Of a DNA stretch of 64,000 nucleotides, positions 8,752 to 18,781 are shown in pieces (position 1 is the stretch's first letter; each line of letters begins with the position of its first letter). The notes below the pieces were generated by a model, which saw nothing but the letters and a program-made list of their open reading frames with translations, did not search any database and was not told the origin of the DNA. The position numbers and the translations under genes are program-made. Source of the stretch: Fangia hongkongensis FSC776 = DSM 21703 (GTDB lineage: Bacteria; Pseudomonadota; Gammaproteobacteria; Francisellales; Francisellaceae); assembly GCF_000379445.1 (NCBI RefSeq), contig NZ_KB902241.1, positions 34,991-98,990 on the forward strand, in the 5' to 3' direction.

Positions 8752-9516
8752 TTACCATGGTTTAGCGAATGATTTGCCGGGTGAGCGTATAGGTGAGTTC
8801 TCAGCAGATGAAACATTATACATCTCTTGATTAAGAGGTAGCACATTTTCTAAAAAAATGCCTACATTTGCATTATACAAATATAAATTATTTTTCCGAT
8901 ACGCTCCTACACTATCAATAGTATTTAAAAAATACCTGATTCCAACTGGTTGTTTCCCTAAAAGGTTTGAGCCATTTTGCTGAAACCATCTAAAGTAGTG
9001 CCCACCGCTTGCTTTTCTTAAATATTGAAAAGACATTGCATGTCCACCTTCAGTTATCCTGCCTACCATATAAAAATAGTGTACTTGATTTTCCTGCAAC
9101 TGATTGAAATATTCTTCCCAGATATGGAGCTCAGAGTCTTTTGGTATCATCTGAGGCACACGGTCCACCTCAAATATATTATGTTTACTTAACAGTTGAA
9201 AGAGGGTTTGAGAACGATAGCCAGCTGCATGTTCAAAATTACATGTCACACTCCCCCAGAGTGATTTATTGGATAAAGCACCTTCCTGAGTAAATTCAAA
9301 GAGAAATTTTCTCATTGCTTCATGCCTAGCATCATTAATACAGCTTAAATCATAACCTGTGCCCAAAAGTAAGCCAAAAAAGGCATAGCTCACACATGGG
9401 CCGTGCTTGAAGCCTGCATTCCACATCCCATCACTAAATGACGCCAAAAAGTTACGATAATCAGTGGTTAATATTTGGTGGCTAGTCGCATTATATTTGG
9501 GAAAATCCAATGGCAT
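8752..9516 (-). CDS. Unknown protein, possible C58/YopT-like cysteine protease
   Basis: A 254-residue protein without signal peptide or membrane segments, not recognised from any housekeeping family. Three spaced blocks recall papain-fold peptidases of the YopT/C58 type. The first is GPCVSYAFFGLLLG, with Cys41 at the head of a hydrophobic helix. The second is EGGHAMSFQYL, with His159 starting a strand. The third is YFRWFQQNGSNLL twelve or so residues later, where YopT-like enzymes carry an FFDPN-type Asp. Here the Asp position appears to be Gln179/Gln180 followed by Asn181, so the triad is incomplete or the alignment is shifted. It lies alone, on the minus strand downstream of a structured intergenic element. 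A host-targeted effector is possible; this is inference from short motifs. Confidence 0.6.
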   Translation of the reverse strand: MPLDFPKYNATSHQILTTDYRNFLASFSDGMWNAGFKHGPCVSYAFFGLLLGTGYDLSCINDARHEAMRKFLFEFTQEGALSNKSLWGSVTCNFEHAAGYRSQTLFQLLSKHNIFEVDRVPQMIPKDSELHIWEEYFNQLQENQVHYFYMVGRITEGGHAMSFQYLRKASGGHYFRWFQQNGSNLLGKQPVGIRYFLNTIDSVGAYRKNNLYLYNANVGIFLENVLPLNQEMYNVSSAENSPIRSPGKSFAKPW

Positions 9517-9702
9517 TTATTTCTCCAACGATATTCTATTAGAGAAAATGATAGGCCATGAAAAAACAAAATATAGATGAGTTATGCTCTGAAATAAAAA
9601 AAGGTGAAACCAAAGATCACCCGAAACATAAATATTTTTTCACTCAAAACTGGGAAATATCAAATTAATTGATATAAAGTTGACTTTTTTTAACTGATTT
9701 TA

Positions 9703-9731
9703 TTTACAATTAAAAACTTAGTGCTTATATT
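9703..9731 (+). promoter_or_regulatory. Sigma70-type promoter reading into structured element
   Basis: TTTACA (9703-9708), a 17-base spacer, and TATATT (9726-9731) each match the sigma70 consensus at five of six positions. Transcription would start near 9738-9739, exactly at the left arm of the inverted repeat at 9740-9748. No plus-strand gene follows, which favours a non-coding transcript. Confidence 0.45.
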
Positions 9732-9738
9732 CTAATGC

Positions 9739-9820
9739 AGGCAGAGGACTTCAGCCCCCATCTGAAGCGCTCAAGTATCTTCCATACCCCCTCGTGAAAT
9801 TGAGCAAGGATCCTCTGCCC
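9739..9820 (+). ncRNA. Candidate structured RNA or repeat with C-rich loops
   Basis: About 82 bases in the 330-base gap between ompH and the 8752-9516 gene. The ends pair perfectly: GGCAGAGGA (9740-9748) with TCCTCTGCC (9811-9819). Inside are a hairpin CTTCAG/CTGAAG (9749-9754 with 9762-9767) with loop CCCCCAT, and an arm GCTCAA/TTGAGC (9769-9774 with 9800-9805) that encloses GTAT/ATAC (9775-9778 with 9784-9787) followed by a run of C. The fold is thus a closed multi-branch junction. It is not 6S, 4.5S, tmRNA or RNase P RNA, whose conserved cores are absent. A plausible promoter ends just before it. The rest of the gap (9517-9702 and 9821-9846) shows nothing recognisable. The minus strand would fold equally well, with G-rich loops. 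Confidence 0.45.
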
Positions 9821-9846
9821 CTAAACTGCTTACTGAATTAGCTTAT

Positions 9847-10410
9847 TTACTTTTTTGTATCCGCTTTATCTGCATCATCTTTTTTAGTTGGTGTAGCTGA
9901 TTTCATAATCTCAACAACATCACTTGTTACATCAACTTTAAGTTCAGGTGCCGCATAAGCCACTGCTTGTGAGCTTAATATCAGCTGATAGCCATCTTTT
10001 TTAGCAACTTGATTGACTGCATCACCAAATTGGCTTTGGAATGCTTTAGCAATCTCCTGCTCTTGTGTTGCTTCACTTTGTCTAAAGCTATTTGCCTTTT
10101 GTTGGAAATCTTTTTGTGCTTGCTCTAATTTTGCTTTTTGCGCATTTAGATCCGTTTGCGTTAAAGTCGGTGCATTTGTTTGCAAAGTTTGCATCTTTTT
10201 CACTAACTCATTTTGCTCATTTTGCAGCTCTTTTGCCTTTGGCTGTAATTTTTTTTGTAGTGCTTGGATGCTGGCCTCACCTTGTGGTGCTTGCTGATAG
10301 ATAATCACGGGATTCACCACACCAACTTTAATAGAATCCATTTTTGCAGCGGCCATTGCCGTACCTGCCATTGCAATTGTTGCTACACCTGCTGTTAGTA
10401 ATTTTTTCAC
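9847..10410 (-). CDS. skp: OmpH/Skp-family periplasmic chaperone
   Basis: A 187-residue periplasmic chaperone that holds unfolded outer-membrane proteins before the BAM complex. A signal peptide (MKKLLTAGVATIAMAGTAMAA) is followed by a short strand with IKVGVVNPVIIYQQAP. Then come two long charged helices rich in Gln, Lys and Glu (about residues 45-125) that form the tentacles, a return strand (YQLILSSQAVAYAAPELKVDVT), and a Lys/Asp-rich tail. It lies 33 bases downstream of bamA, as in many gammaproteobacteria, so the two are co-transcribed. In many species lpxD follows; here transcription instead runs into a non-coding gap. Confidence 0.92.
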   Translation of the reverse strand: MKKLLTAGVATIAMAGTAMAAAKMDSIKVGVVNPVIIYQQAPQGEASIQALQKKLQPKAKELQNEQNELVKKMQTLQTNAPTLTQTDLNAQKAKLEQAQKDFQQKANSFRQSEATQEQEIAKAFQSQFGDAVNQVAKKDGYQLILSSQAVAYAAPELKVDVTSDVVEIMKSATPTKKDDADKADTKK

Positions 10411-10443
10411 TGTTTGCTCCTTAATTATTACTTAAAATCAACC

Positions 10444-12858
10444 TTAAAAAGTCTGCCCTAGTGTAAACTGGAATATCTGAGTGACATCACCTGATTGTAC
10501 ATTGAGTGGTTTTGCTAAACTAAAGGCCATCGGTCCAAGTGGGGACAACCATTGGAATTCAACACCAACAGAATAACGCAAATTAGAGAACGTTGGTGAC
10601 TGATCACCCTGCGTACCCGGCCATATTGGTCCACCATTATCATAGTTTGGAATATTATACGTGTTATAAACATTACCCATATCAAAAAAGACACCCAAGC
10701 GCATATTATGGCTGTCTTTAATCCCCGGGATTGGAAAGAGGATATCTAAATTTGTATACACATTTAAGTTACCACCAATGGCATTGCCTTGTTCAGCAGA
10801 ACCATCATTTGGAACATAAGTATCAGAAGGACCCATACCGCCTTGGGCAAAACCACGGACAGATCCCCAGCCGCCACCATAGAAGTTTTGGAAAAATGGT
10901 AAGTAATCCGTTTTTCCATAACCATTACCATAACCAACGCCTCCTTTAAGAGACAAGGTAACATCACCGATAATTGGATGGAAGTAACCAGCAGATGACG
11001 TGATTTTATACCACTGTAAATCACTGAAAGGTACAGAAGCGGTTCCATTAATGCCAAAGGTTGTCCCATGTGTCGGGAAAAAGGCGCGGTTGGTTGAGTT
11101 ATGGTTCCAACCAAGATTTACAGTAAATGTATTATAAGAAGTTTTTCCACCATTTTGATTAACAAACCACTCAACTATTTGAGAGGTACCACCTGTTGGT
11201 TGCAATACCTGAGTATGATCGATACCACCGCCAATACTGACTGAGTCAAATGCAGAGGTCGGGATACTATACCCTAAATTAGCACCATATTGATTTAAGC
11301 GATAATTGGCAATATCCGTGTTACTGTAATCTGTTCTTGATAAATAAGTACTGATAGTTTGACTGACACCAGATTGGGTAAAGAACGGATCAGTATAGGA
11401 CATATTCAAGCTTTGATAAACACTTGATAAGTTAGCACCTATCGAGAACTGATTTCCGCCTCCAAGCAGATTTGGCAGCGTCAGGTTTCCACCAATCATA
11501 AATTTATATAACTGGGAGTAGCCTAAACTAGCACTAACAGAATTCGCACTTCGCTCTTTAATGTCATAGTCCATATTGACCAAATCATCCGAGCCTTCTA
11601 CAGGTACTTTGTTAACATTTACATCCTGCACAAATGGTAATCTTTGCAGTTTGATTTTTGACTGGTCAATCATCGACTGATTATATACCCCTGATTCAAA
11701 ATACTGCATTTGGCGACGATATACATAGTCATCTGTGACATTATTGCCCATAAAGTTAATCTGATTAATGTAAACCTTTTTACCCGGGTCAATATAAAAA
11801 GTTAATGCAACTGTTTTATCTTTCTTATCCACTTTTGGCAATGGGTTCACAGTCGCAAAAGCATACCCCTTATCCCCCAGTGCTTCTGTAATCGCCTTGG
11901 CACTATCAAGCACCTTCTGGCGTGAGAATGCCTCGCCACTATGGATAAGTAATAGCGCCTCAAGCTTATCCTTTGGAATAACAAATTTGCCCTCAAGCTT
12001 CACTCCCGTCACGGTGTAAACACTGCCTTCATTCACATCAAATGCAACATAAGCATTTTCCTTATCTGGCGTCAAAGATGCCTGCTGGGAAGTCACGCGA
12101 AAATCTAAATACCCTCGATCCATATAATAGCTACTCAAACCTTCTACTGATGAGTTCATCGTTTTAGGTGAATAATCTGTGACTGAACTAAAAAGTCCCC
12201 ATAAATTCCAGATAGACGGCGTTCTAAAGGTAATACTATCTAAAAGATCACTCTCAGAAAACGCCTTTGAATTCACCACATTAATGCCACGAATAACAGC
12301 TGTTTTACCCTCTTTAATATGAATTTTAATGGCGACTCTATTTCTAGAGAGGGGAACCTGATCAATCGTTACCGTTGTTGAGTAATAGCCCATCAAGGCA
12401 TACTGAATCAAAAGTGATTGCTTAATTTGGAAAATCACCTCAGGATTCACAGTGTTACCAACATCAAGCCCTGCTTGTCTTAGTACTTTTTGCAAATCTT
12501 CATTTTTGATTTTCTCATTACCATCAAAATCAACTGAGCTGATAGCTGGTCGCTCTTGTACTTTAACAATCAGCTCATTGCCATCTCGATACATTTCAAC
12601 ATCTTTAAAAAAGCCACTTTGATAGAGATTTTTAATCGCCTTATTGGTATCATCAACTGTGACAGTTTGACCTTTTTGAATCCCTAGATCATTATATACC
12701 GTATCCTCAGAGATACGCTCTAGACCTTCTACTTTAATCTTAGAGGCAACAAATTCGCCATCAGCATAACCAAAGGTAAATGGAGAAGCACATAGAAGTG
12801 TTAACAGCAAGGTTTTTCTTAGTGATAAGCTCAAGCTAATCTTCCTTTTTAATTTCAT
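10444..12858 (-). CDS. bamA: Outer membrane protein assembly factor
   Basis: An 804-residue Omp85 protein, the core of the BAM complex that inserts beta-barrels in the outer membrane. After a long signal peptide (to about residue 33, ending FGYADG) come five POTRA repeats (about 36-440). These are recognisable by recurrent segments such as FVASKIKVEGLERIS, ISSVDFDGNEKIK and VYINQINFMGNNVTDD. The C-terminal 16-strand barrel carries the surface-antigen signature with GGWGSVRGFAQGGMGP (the conserved VRGF/Y loop-6 motif) and ends in Phe (FTLGQTF), the BAM recognition signal. It sits between dxr and ompH. The rseP gene that often separates dxr from bamA is missing here. Confidence 0.96.
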   Translation of the reverse strand: MKLKRKISLSLSLRKTLLLTLLCASPFTFGYADGEFVASKIKVEGLERISEDTVYNDLGIQKGQTVTVDDTNKAIKNLYQSGFFKDVEMYRDGNELIVKVQERPAISSVDFDGNEKIKNEDLQKVLRQAGLDVGNTVNPEVIFQIKQSLLIQYALMGYYSTTVTIDQVPLSRNRVAIKIHIKEGKTAVIRGINVVNSKAFSESDLLDSITFRTPSIWNLWGLFSSVTDYSPKTMNSSVEGLSSYYMDRGYLDFRVTSQQASLTPDKENAYVAFDVNEGSVYTVTGVKLEGKFVIPKDKLEALLLIHSGEAFSRQKVLDSAKAITEALGDKGYAFATVNPLPKVDKKDKTVALTFYIDPGKKVYINQINFMGNNVTDDYVYRRQMQYFESGVYNQSMIDQSKIKLQRLPFVQDVNVNKVPVEGSDDLVNMDYDIKERSANSVSASLGYSQLYKFMIGGNLTLPNLLGGGNQFSIGANLSSVYQSLNMSYTDPFFTQSGVSQTISTYLSRTDYSNTDIANYRLNQYGANLGYSIPTSAFDSVSIGGGIDHTQVLQPTGGTSQIVEWFVNQNGGKTSYNTFTVNLGWNHNSTNRAFFPTHGTTFGINGTASVPFSDLQWYKITSSAGYFHPIIGDVTLSLKGGVGYGNGYGKTDYLPFFQNFYGGGWGSVRGFAQGGMGPSDTYVPNDGSAEQGNAIGGNLNVYTNLDILFPIPGIKDSHNMRLGVFFDMGNVYNTYNIPNYDNGGPIWPGTQGDQSPTFSNLRYSVGVEFQWLSPLGPMAFSLAKPLNVQSGDVTQIFQFTLGQTF

Positions 12859-12922
12859 TATTTACTTTATATTGGCGCAGGTTTACCATTGAATGGACGC
12901 ACATTTTTCTAATCACATTTAA

Positions 12923-14104
12923 TCATGTGTACATTACATCATCAAGCAAAAAACGCTGTTTGATAAAATCACGTGTTTTTTGGTCAATTTCGATGACATC
13001 TTCAATCGTTTTTGCCGAGCTGAAATGCAACTCTGCTAAAGTTTGTTCAATATACGCTATTATTTGCAAGTATTGTATCTTTTCTGCCAAAAAAGCCTCG
13101 ACAAGCACTTCATTTGCAGCATTAAAAATAATGCTTTTGACATAGTCTTTTTCACCTAGCAGTGAAAACACCATCTCCAACGCTCTAAATCGTATAAAGT
13201 CAGCTTTTTCAAAGGTTAAACTTGTCGCACATAAATCAAGTGGTGTCACATTAACCGCTTGGCGCTCTGGGAAGAAAAGTGAATAGCCAATCGGTGTTTT
13301 CATATCAGGGGAGCCAAGCTGAGCAATATAACTACCATCGCAATATTTCACCATTGAATGTACAATACTTTGTGGATGAATCAACACTTCAAGCTTATCA
13401 ACCGAAACATTAAAAAGCCAATATGCCTCAATCACTTCAAGTGCTTTATTGACCATGGTGGAGGAATCAACTGAAATCTTCCTGCCCATTTTCCAATTTG
13501 GATGATTGCAAGCCTCATCCGGTGTAATAGACTCTAAATCTGACAGTGCTTTATTTCGAAAAGGTCCACCAGAGGCCGTTAGAATAACCTTATCGACTTC
13601 TTTTGCATGATATTGATTGTCAGTTAAACATTGGAATATCGCATTATGCTCACTATCAACAGGTAAAAGCGTAGCGCCATTTTCTTTGACTGCTTTCATA
13701 AATATATTGCCTGCTGCAACCAAAGACTCTTTATTGGCTAAAAGTACCTTTTTGCCAGCGCAAACTGCGGCATAGCTGGATTCAAGTCCTGCCATGCCAA
13801 CAATAGCAGCCATGACAATGTCGACTTCATCTGCCCTGGCTATTTCAATCAGCGCTTTAGCACCAAATAAAACGATGGTCTCCAAGCCCTCAGATTTCAA
13901 AGCATGTTGCAATTTATCAGCAAGCGCTTTTGTTGCAATCACCACATATTTAGGCTGAAAATTTCGTGCCTGCTCCAGAATCTTATCATAATTATGATGT
14001 GCTGATAGCGCATAAACATTGAACTTATCTTGATTATCTGCAATGATCTTCAGTGTATTTTGACCAATTGAACCTGTTGCCCCAAGAATACTAATTGTCT
14101 TCAC
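12923..14104 (-). CDS. dxr: 1-deoxy-D-xylulose 5-phosphate reductoisomerase
   Basis: A 393-residue NADPH-dependent enzyme, the second step of the MEP pathway to isoprenoids; target of fosmidomycin. The N-terminal motif ISILGATGSIGQNTL binds NADPH. NKESLVAAG carries substrate-binding residues, LLPVDSEHNAIFQCL holds the metal-binding Asp and Glu, and TASGGPF with WKMGRKISVDSSTMVNKALE form the active-site loop. Length matches the family. It starts 3 bases after the gyrA stop, so translation is probably coupled, and lies 64 bases upstream of bamA. Confidence 0.97.
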   Translation of the reverse strand: MKTISILGATGSIGQNTLKIIADNQDKFNVYALSAHHNYDKILEQARNFQPKYVVIATKALADKLQHALKSEGLETIVLFGAKALIEIARADEVDIVMAAIVGMAGLESSYAAVCAGKKVLLANKESLVAAGNIFMKAVKENGATLLPVDSEHNAIFQCLTDNQYHAKEVDKVILTASGGPFRNKALSDLESITPDEACNHPNWKMGRKISVDSSTMVNKALEVIEAYWLFNVSVDKLEVLIHPQSIVHSMVKYCDGSYIAQLGSPDMKTPIGYSLFFPERQAVNVTPLDLCATSLTFEKADFIRFRALEMVFSLLGEKDYVKSIIFNAANEVLVEAFLAEKIQYLQIIAYIEQTLAELHFSSAKTIEDVIEIDQKTRDFIKQRFLLDDVMYT

Positions 14105-14107
14105 AGC

Positions 14108-16711
14108 TTAACTCTCAGCGTTATCATCTGGCTCTATAGCATCATCTAGGTTATCCAAGGGTTCATCTTCATCTTCATCATCATTTTCAACCACTTGCAC
14201 ACTGACAAGCTTTTCATCTTCTTTTAGATTAATAAGCTTAACCCCTTGTGCAGATCGACCTGTTTCACGTACTTCATTGGCATGGGTACGGATTAAGATT
14301 CCCTGATCTGTCATCAACATAATATCATCGGTATCGGCAACAAGATTTGCTGAAACCACAAGACCATTTCGCTCAGAAGTTGAAATAGAAATCACACCTT
14401 GTGAGCCACGGGCTGTTTTACGATATTCATGGACAGGAGTACGTTTTCCAAAACCATTTTCAGTTGCAGTTAACACCATACCTTGATCAATGTCCGTCAC
14501 TATAAGCGCAACAATCGTGTGTTCATCTTGAATGCGCATGCCGCGCACACCTCTTGCAGTTCGACCCATTGCACGAACATCTTCTTCACTAAAACGTATC
14601 GCTTTTCCAGCATCTGAGAACATCATAATTTCTTTGTGTCCATCAGTAAGCTCTACGTGTAAAAGCTCATCGCCTTCATCGAGCGTAATCGCATAAATTC
14701 CGCCTTTTCTTGGGCGAGAGAACGCTTCTAAGTCAACTTTTTTAACGGTGCCTTGTTTTGTCGCCATAAAGACATGATGGCCTTCTGTATATTCAGATAC
14801 TGCAAGCATTGCCGTGATTTTCTCACCATTTTCAAGCGGCAAAACATTATTAATTGGTTTACCTTTAGCTGCACGACCTGCCTGTGGAAACTCATACACT
14901 TTACTCCAGTAAATTTTACCAAAGCTTGAGAAGCAAAGCATCGTTGCATGCGTTGAAGCAATAGAAAGCTTATAGACAAAATCTTCCGATTTCATCTGTG
15001 TTGAGGACTTTCCACGTCCACCGCGCTTTTGTGCATTATAATCACTTAAAGGCTGTGCTTTGACATAACCATCATAGGAAAGTGTTACCACCATATCCTC
15101 TTCAGTAATTAAATCTTCATAGCCCAAATCAAGCTGGGATGCGATAATTTCAGAGCGTCTCTCATCACCAAATTGTGCTTTAACGTCTTCTAACTCTTCA
15201 CAGATCACTTCTAATAAACGCTTCACATCTTTTAAAATCAAAATCAGCTCTTCGATTTTAACCAAAAGCTCTTTAAATTCACTTAATATTTTATCTTGCT
15301 CAAGACCGGTCAAACGATGCAGCCTAAGCTCTAAGATCGCATCAACTTGTGCTTGCGATAAGAAATACGCTTTATCATGAATGCCATAATGTGAGGCAAG
15401 TCCCTCAATTCGATAGAGCCCCTGATCAACCCCTGCGAGCATCGATGCCACAAGCTCACCATTCCAAGAGCGCTCCAAAAGTGCAGCTTTTGCCTCTTGT
15501 GGTGTTTTAGAGGCTTTAATCAGTGCAATCATCTCATCAATATTAGACAGCGCAACAGCAAGTCCCTCTAAAATATGGGCACGCTCTCTGGCCTTTCTTA
15601 GCTCATAAATCGTTCTTCGTGTCACAACCTCTTTGCGGTGACGGATAAACGCTTCTAGTACTTCTTTTAAGTTCAAAAGCTTCGGCTGGTTATCAACAAG
15701 CGCAACCATATTTACCCCGAAGCTGAGCTGCATTTGTGTCTGCGCATAGAGATTATTTAAAAGTACTTCAGGGACTTCGCCTCGCTTAATATCAATAACG
15801 ATGCGCATTCCATCTTTATCTGATTCATCGCGAAGCTCTGAAATACCTTCAATTTTCTTATCTTTAACCAGCTCAGCAATTTTCTCAATTAAGCGTGCTT
15901 TATTCACCTGATACGGAATTTCAGTAACAACAATTTGCTCACGATCTGTTTTTTTGTCCTGCTCAATCGATGCTTTGGCACGCATAATCACACGTCCTCT
16001 GCCTGTGTTATAAGCATCGACAATTCCCGCTCTGCCGTTAATGAAAGCACCCGTTGGGAAATCAGGCCCTGGAATATACTCCATGAGCTCACTAATGCTC
16101 ATTTCAGGATTATTAATCAGCGCAATTGCGCCATCGATCACTTCGTTTAAATTATGTGGCGGAATATTAGTAGCCATCCCAACAGCAATACCTGATGAGC
16201 CATTGACCAGTAAGTTTGGCACTCTTGTCGGCAACACATCAGGAATGGACTCAGTCTCATCATAGTTAGGCGAGAAATTAACCGTTTCTTTATCAATATC
16301 AATTAAAAGTGAGTGGGCAATTTTAGACATTCTCACTTCGGTGTAACGCATTGCTGCAGGTGAGTCACCATCAACAGAACCAAAGTTTCCTTGACCATCC
16401 ACCAACATATAGCGAAGAGAAAAAGGCTGCGCCATACGCACGATTGTGTCATACACTGCTGTATCACCGTGTGGATGGTATTTACCAATCACATCACCGA
16501 CAACACGCGCAGATTTTTTATATGGCTTATTATAATCATTACCAAGCTCTTTCATCGCATACAAAACGCGTCTATGCACAGGCTTCAGGCCATCTCTAAC
16601 ATCCGGAAGGGCACGCCCAACTATGACACTCATAGCATAATCAAGATACGACTGCTTTAACTCCTGCTCGATATTAACAGGAGAGACTTCGTTGGCAAAT
16701 TGTGTTGTCAT
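14108..16711 (-). CDS. gyrA: DNA gyrase subunit A
   Basis: An 867-residue type II topoisomerase subunit. The catalytic tyrosine is Tyr123 ([10 protein letters not shown]). The quinolone-determining region reads [12 protein letters not shown], so the position equal to E. coli Ser83 is Thr84 and Asp87 is Asp88; Thr is a natural variant in many gammaproteobacteria. The GyrA box QKRGGRGK precedes a six-bladed C-terminal beta-pinwheel, and the protein ends in an acidic tail ([14 protein letters not shown]). The related parC begins at the left edge of the window. It is the first gene of a gyrA-dxr-bamA-ompH run. Confidence 0.98.
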   Translation of the reverse strand: MTTQFANEVSPVNIEQELKQSYLDYAMSVIVGRALPDVRDGLKPVHRRVLYAMKELGNDYNKPYKKSARVVGDVIGKYHPHGDTAVYDTIVRMAQPFSLRYMLVDGQGNFGSVDGDSPAAMRYTEVRMSKIAHSLLIDIDKETVNFSPNYDETESIPDVLPTRVPNLLVNGSSGIAVGMATNIPPHNLNEVIDGAIALINNPEMSISELMEYIPGPDFPTGAFINGRAGIVDAYNTGRGRVIMRAKASIEQDKKTDREQIVVTEIPYQVNKARLIEKIAELVKDKKIEGISELRDESDKDGMRIVIDIKRGEVPEVLLNNLYAQTQMQLSFGVNMVALVDNQPKLLNLKEVLEAFIRHRKEVVTRRTIYELRKARERAHILEGLAVALSNIDEMIALIKASKTPQEAKAALLERSWNGELVASMLAGVDQGLYRIEGLASHYGIHDKAYFLSQAQVDAILELRLHRLTGLEQDKILSEFKELLVKIEELILILKDVKRLLEVICEELEDVKAQFGDERRSEIIASQLDLGYEDLITEEDMVVTLSYDGYVKAQPLSDYNAQKRGGRGKSSTQMKSEDFVYKLSIASTHATMLCFSSFGKIYWSKVYEFPQAGRAAKGKPINNVLPLENGEKITAMLAVSEYTEGHHVFMATKQGTVKKVDLEAFSRPRKGGIYAITLDEGDELLHVELTDGHKEIMMFSDAGKAIRFSEEDVRAMGRTARGVRGMRIQDEHTIVALIVTDIDQGMVLTATENGFGKRTPVHEYRKTARGSQGVISISTSERNGLVVSANLVADTDDIMLMTDQGILIRTHANEVRETGRSAQGVKLINLKEDEKLVSVQVVENDDEDEDEPLDNLDDAIEPDDNAES

Positions 16712-16779
16712 GAAAACTCTGATATTCGATAACTAAAAATAGTGATTAATGATATCATATTTTGCTAAATGACTAAAGC

Positions 16780-16800
16780 GCGAATCCTTGTGTGAATCGC
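16780..16800. other. Imperfect inverted repeat between rnb-like gene and gyrA
   Basis: GCGAATC (16780-16786) and GAATCGC (16794-16800) form a 7-base stem with one mismatch and a 7-base loop. It lies just downstream of the RNase II-family gene and upstream of gyrA. No T-run follows on the minus strand, so a terminator is unproven; it could also be a gyrA operator. Confidence 0.25.
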
Positions 16801-16805
16801 AACAT

Positions 16806-18662
16806 TTATTCAGCAGTGCTTTGCATAACTTTAAAGTAAACATCTTGCGTAGAAAGCTTAACCTGGCTCACAGCAATCATAATCTTCTCATCAAGCTCAA
16901 CGCTTTGTGACAAGGTGAGTTTTTTGATTAGTGAAAGCTCAGGGATAAACACAGTGACGCGATTGTTATTTAACTTCTCAATGATCACCGCTTCACCTTG
17001 CCAGTTTGGGTTTTCCAGAAGATAGACACATTTGTAGTGATTGTTAGAAAAGCTCTCTGCTTGCCTTGCTGATTTTATCCCGGCTTCAGACTCAGCAATA
17101 CGCTGCAAAACTTCCTCGCCAGACAAAAGCGGCTCTTTTTTTAAAAATGCTCTTAACTGCTGGTGCACAACCAAATCAAGATAACGCCTAAGCGGACTTG
17201 TCGCTTGCACATATGCATCAAGCCCCATGCCGGAGTGTACATCTGGTGCGCTCTTATACACGCCTTTTTTAAGCCGTCTTCTCACTGCAAACATCTCAGA
17301 GAGATGCTTTGGTGTTTTTTCTTCCTGTGATAGATCTCCCTCAGGCTGCGTTGAAAACGGCAGTGGAATGTTATTCAGCTCAGCATAGTGCGCAACGGCA
17401 ACCCCTGCCATCAACATTGCATCTCTCACCATAGAGCGACTTTTTAATGTCTCAAGCGCTGTTAACTCCACCGACTTTTGCCCATTTGTTTCTTTTAGTG
17501 ATAGTTTAACCTCTGGAAAATGAAGCTCGACAGCCCCTTTTCTCTGGCGATGCTCGGTGAATATATTTGAGTATTCAACAAAACTTGAAAAAGGCGCCTG
17601 ATCTAACTTTTTCTCTGCCTCTTCATAACTCAAACGTGAGACTTTCACCTCAGATAAACAAATTTCTATATCCTGAAGCGTACCTGTATCATCAATTAAA
17701 AAACCAACCGACAGTGCAGGTGAGCTTTCATGTAACCCAAGCGCTAAGCGCTCAGTAATTTCATGCGGCAGCATAGGCACAACACCTTCAGGCAAATAGA
17801 CATTACTGCCACGTGATCTGGCTTCAATATCAAGCGCACTTTGTGAGTGAACCAATGAGGCAGGATCAGCAATATGCACCCACATTTTCCGCGTTGTTTC
17901 ATCAAAACTTATGGCATCATCTGGATCATTGCTGCCCTTATCATCAATAGCAAAAGCCTCAAAAGCCTTTAAATCAACACGCCGCTCATCTTGTAAAGAC
18001 CCCACCTTAATCTCAGGCGCAAAAGAGGGTGCATCAAAGCGCTCAGGATAAGGATTACTATAGAAATTCCAAAATCCAATATCTAATAAAATTTTATGGG
18101 CATTTTGCGCTGTTTCTTCTTTTTGCAGCAGTTTGACAAAGCGACAGGAAGCTACCTTCCCTTGCGCCAATTGGACAATTTCTTTAATAAAGGGTAAATC
18201 TTCTTCAAGATACTGATTAGTTTCAAGCCTCGAGATAAATGCCTCAATGGCGGCTTCTTTTGCGGCTTTCTCTTCGATCGTTTTGATAATTTTTTCAACA
18301 ACTTCTTTACTATTAACATGAATTTTTCCACCTTCAGCACTAAAATGTATGCCTTTTGTAACCTCTTGCCAAGTTGCATAGGCGGTTATTGGTGTGTACT
18401 CCCCATAGATCAGCTCACTTAGCTCTGAATAGCTCGTATCCTGCCCTTCTAAAAGTTCCCATGCTTCACTCAATTCACCTTGATGTAAACTCTGATCCAA
18501 AACAGAAAAGTCATCAAATGACCCTTGATGCAACAGTAACACATTCTTTTCGGGCAACTTGATACATTTTTCATCATCAAGCATGATTTCAATTTTCTTC
18601 TCCAACTCCGCTATCACGCGTGCCGGCTTGTTTTTGAAAATAACAAGGCTATTTTTTTGCAT
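16806..18662 (-). CDS. RNase II-family 3'-5' exoribonuclease
   Basis: A 618-residue RNB-domain exonuclease that degrades single-stranded RNA. The catalytic block AIDDKGSNDPDDAISF places Asp240, Asp246, Asp248 and Asp249 with the same spacing as the metal-binding aspartates of E. coli RNase II. The C-terminal RNB signature TSPLRRYLDLVVHQQLRAFL is intact, followed by a short S1-like strand-rich tail. The N-terminus lacks clear paired cold-shock domains and the protein is shorter than RNase R, so it belongs to the compact RNase II-like branch rather than to a clear rnb or rnr orthologue. It stands between lpxC and gyrA with its own upstream gap of 119 bases. Confidence 0.9.
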   Translation of the reverse strand: MQKNSLVIFKNKPARVIAELEKKIEIMLDDEKCIKLPEKNVLLLHQGSFDDFSVLDQSLHQGELSEAWELLEGQDTSYSELSELIYGEYTPITAYATWQEVTKGIHFSAEGGKIHVNSKEVVEKIIKTIEEKAAKEAAIEAFISRLETNQYLEEDLPFIKEIVQLAQGKVASCRFVKLLQKEETAQNAHKILLDIGFWNFYSNPYPERFDAPSFAPEIKVGSLQDERRVDLKAFEAFAIDDKGSNDPDDAISFDETTRKMWVHIADPASLVHSQSALDIEARSRGSNVYLPEGVVPMLPHEITERLALGLHESSPALSVGFLIDDTGTLQDIEICLSEVKVSRLSYEEAEKKLDQAPFSSFVEYSNIFTEHRQRKGAVELHFPEVKLSLKETNGQKSVELTALETLKSRSMVRDAMLMAGVAVAHYAELNNIPLPFSTQPEGDLSQEEKTPKHLSEMFAVRRRLKKGVYKSAPDVHSGMGLDAYVQATSPLRRYLDLVVHQQLRAFLKKEPLLSGEEVLQRIAESEAGIKSARQAESFSNNHYKCVYLLENPNWQGEAVIIEKLNNNRVTVFIPELSLIKKLTLSQSVELDEKIMIAVSQVKLSTQDVYFKVMQSTAE

Positions 18663-18781
18663 TTTTTTATTATTTCATCAGTTAGTGAACATTTGTATTT
18701 TAACAAAATTCCTTGTTTCAAGGTATGTACTTTAATCTATTTATTGAGGATAGCCTCACAAGCTTGATTACATATTAACTC

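Noticed and set aside
9739..9820. Structured element considered as 6S RNA or 4.5S (SRP) RNA
   Set aside because: The conserved SRP loop (GGAAGxAAGCAGCC-like core) and the 6S central bubble are absent, and it is too short for 6S RNA.
9739..9820. Minus-strand G-rich loops as CsrA/RsmA-binding sRNA
   Set aside because: Only one loop contains GGA; the others are G runs, and no minus-strand promoter was found.
16041..16660. Several plus-strand open frames opposite gyrA
   Set aside because: They are antisense shadows of gyrA with no start signals or family features.
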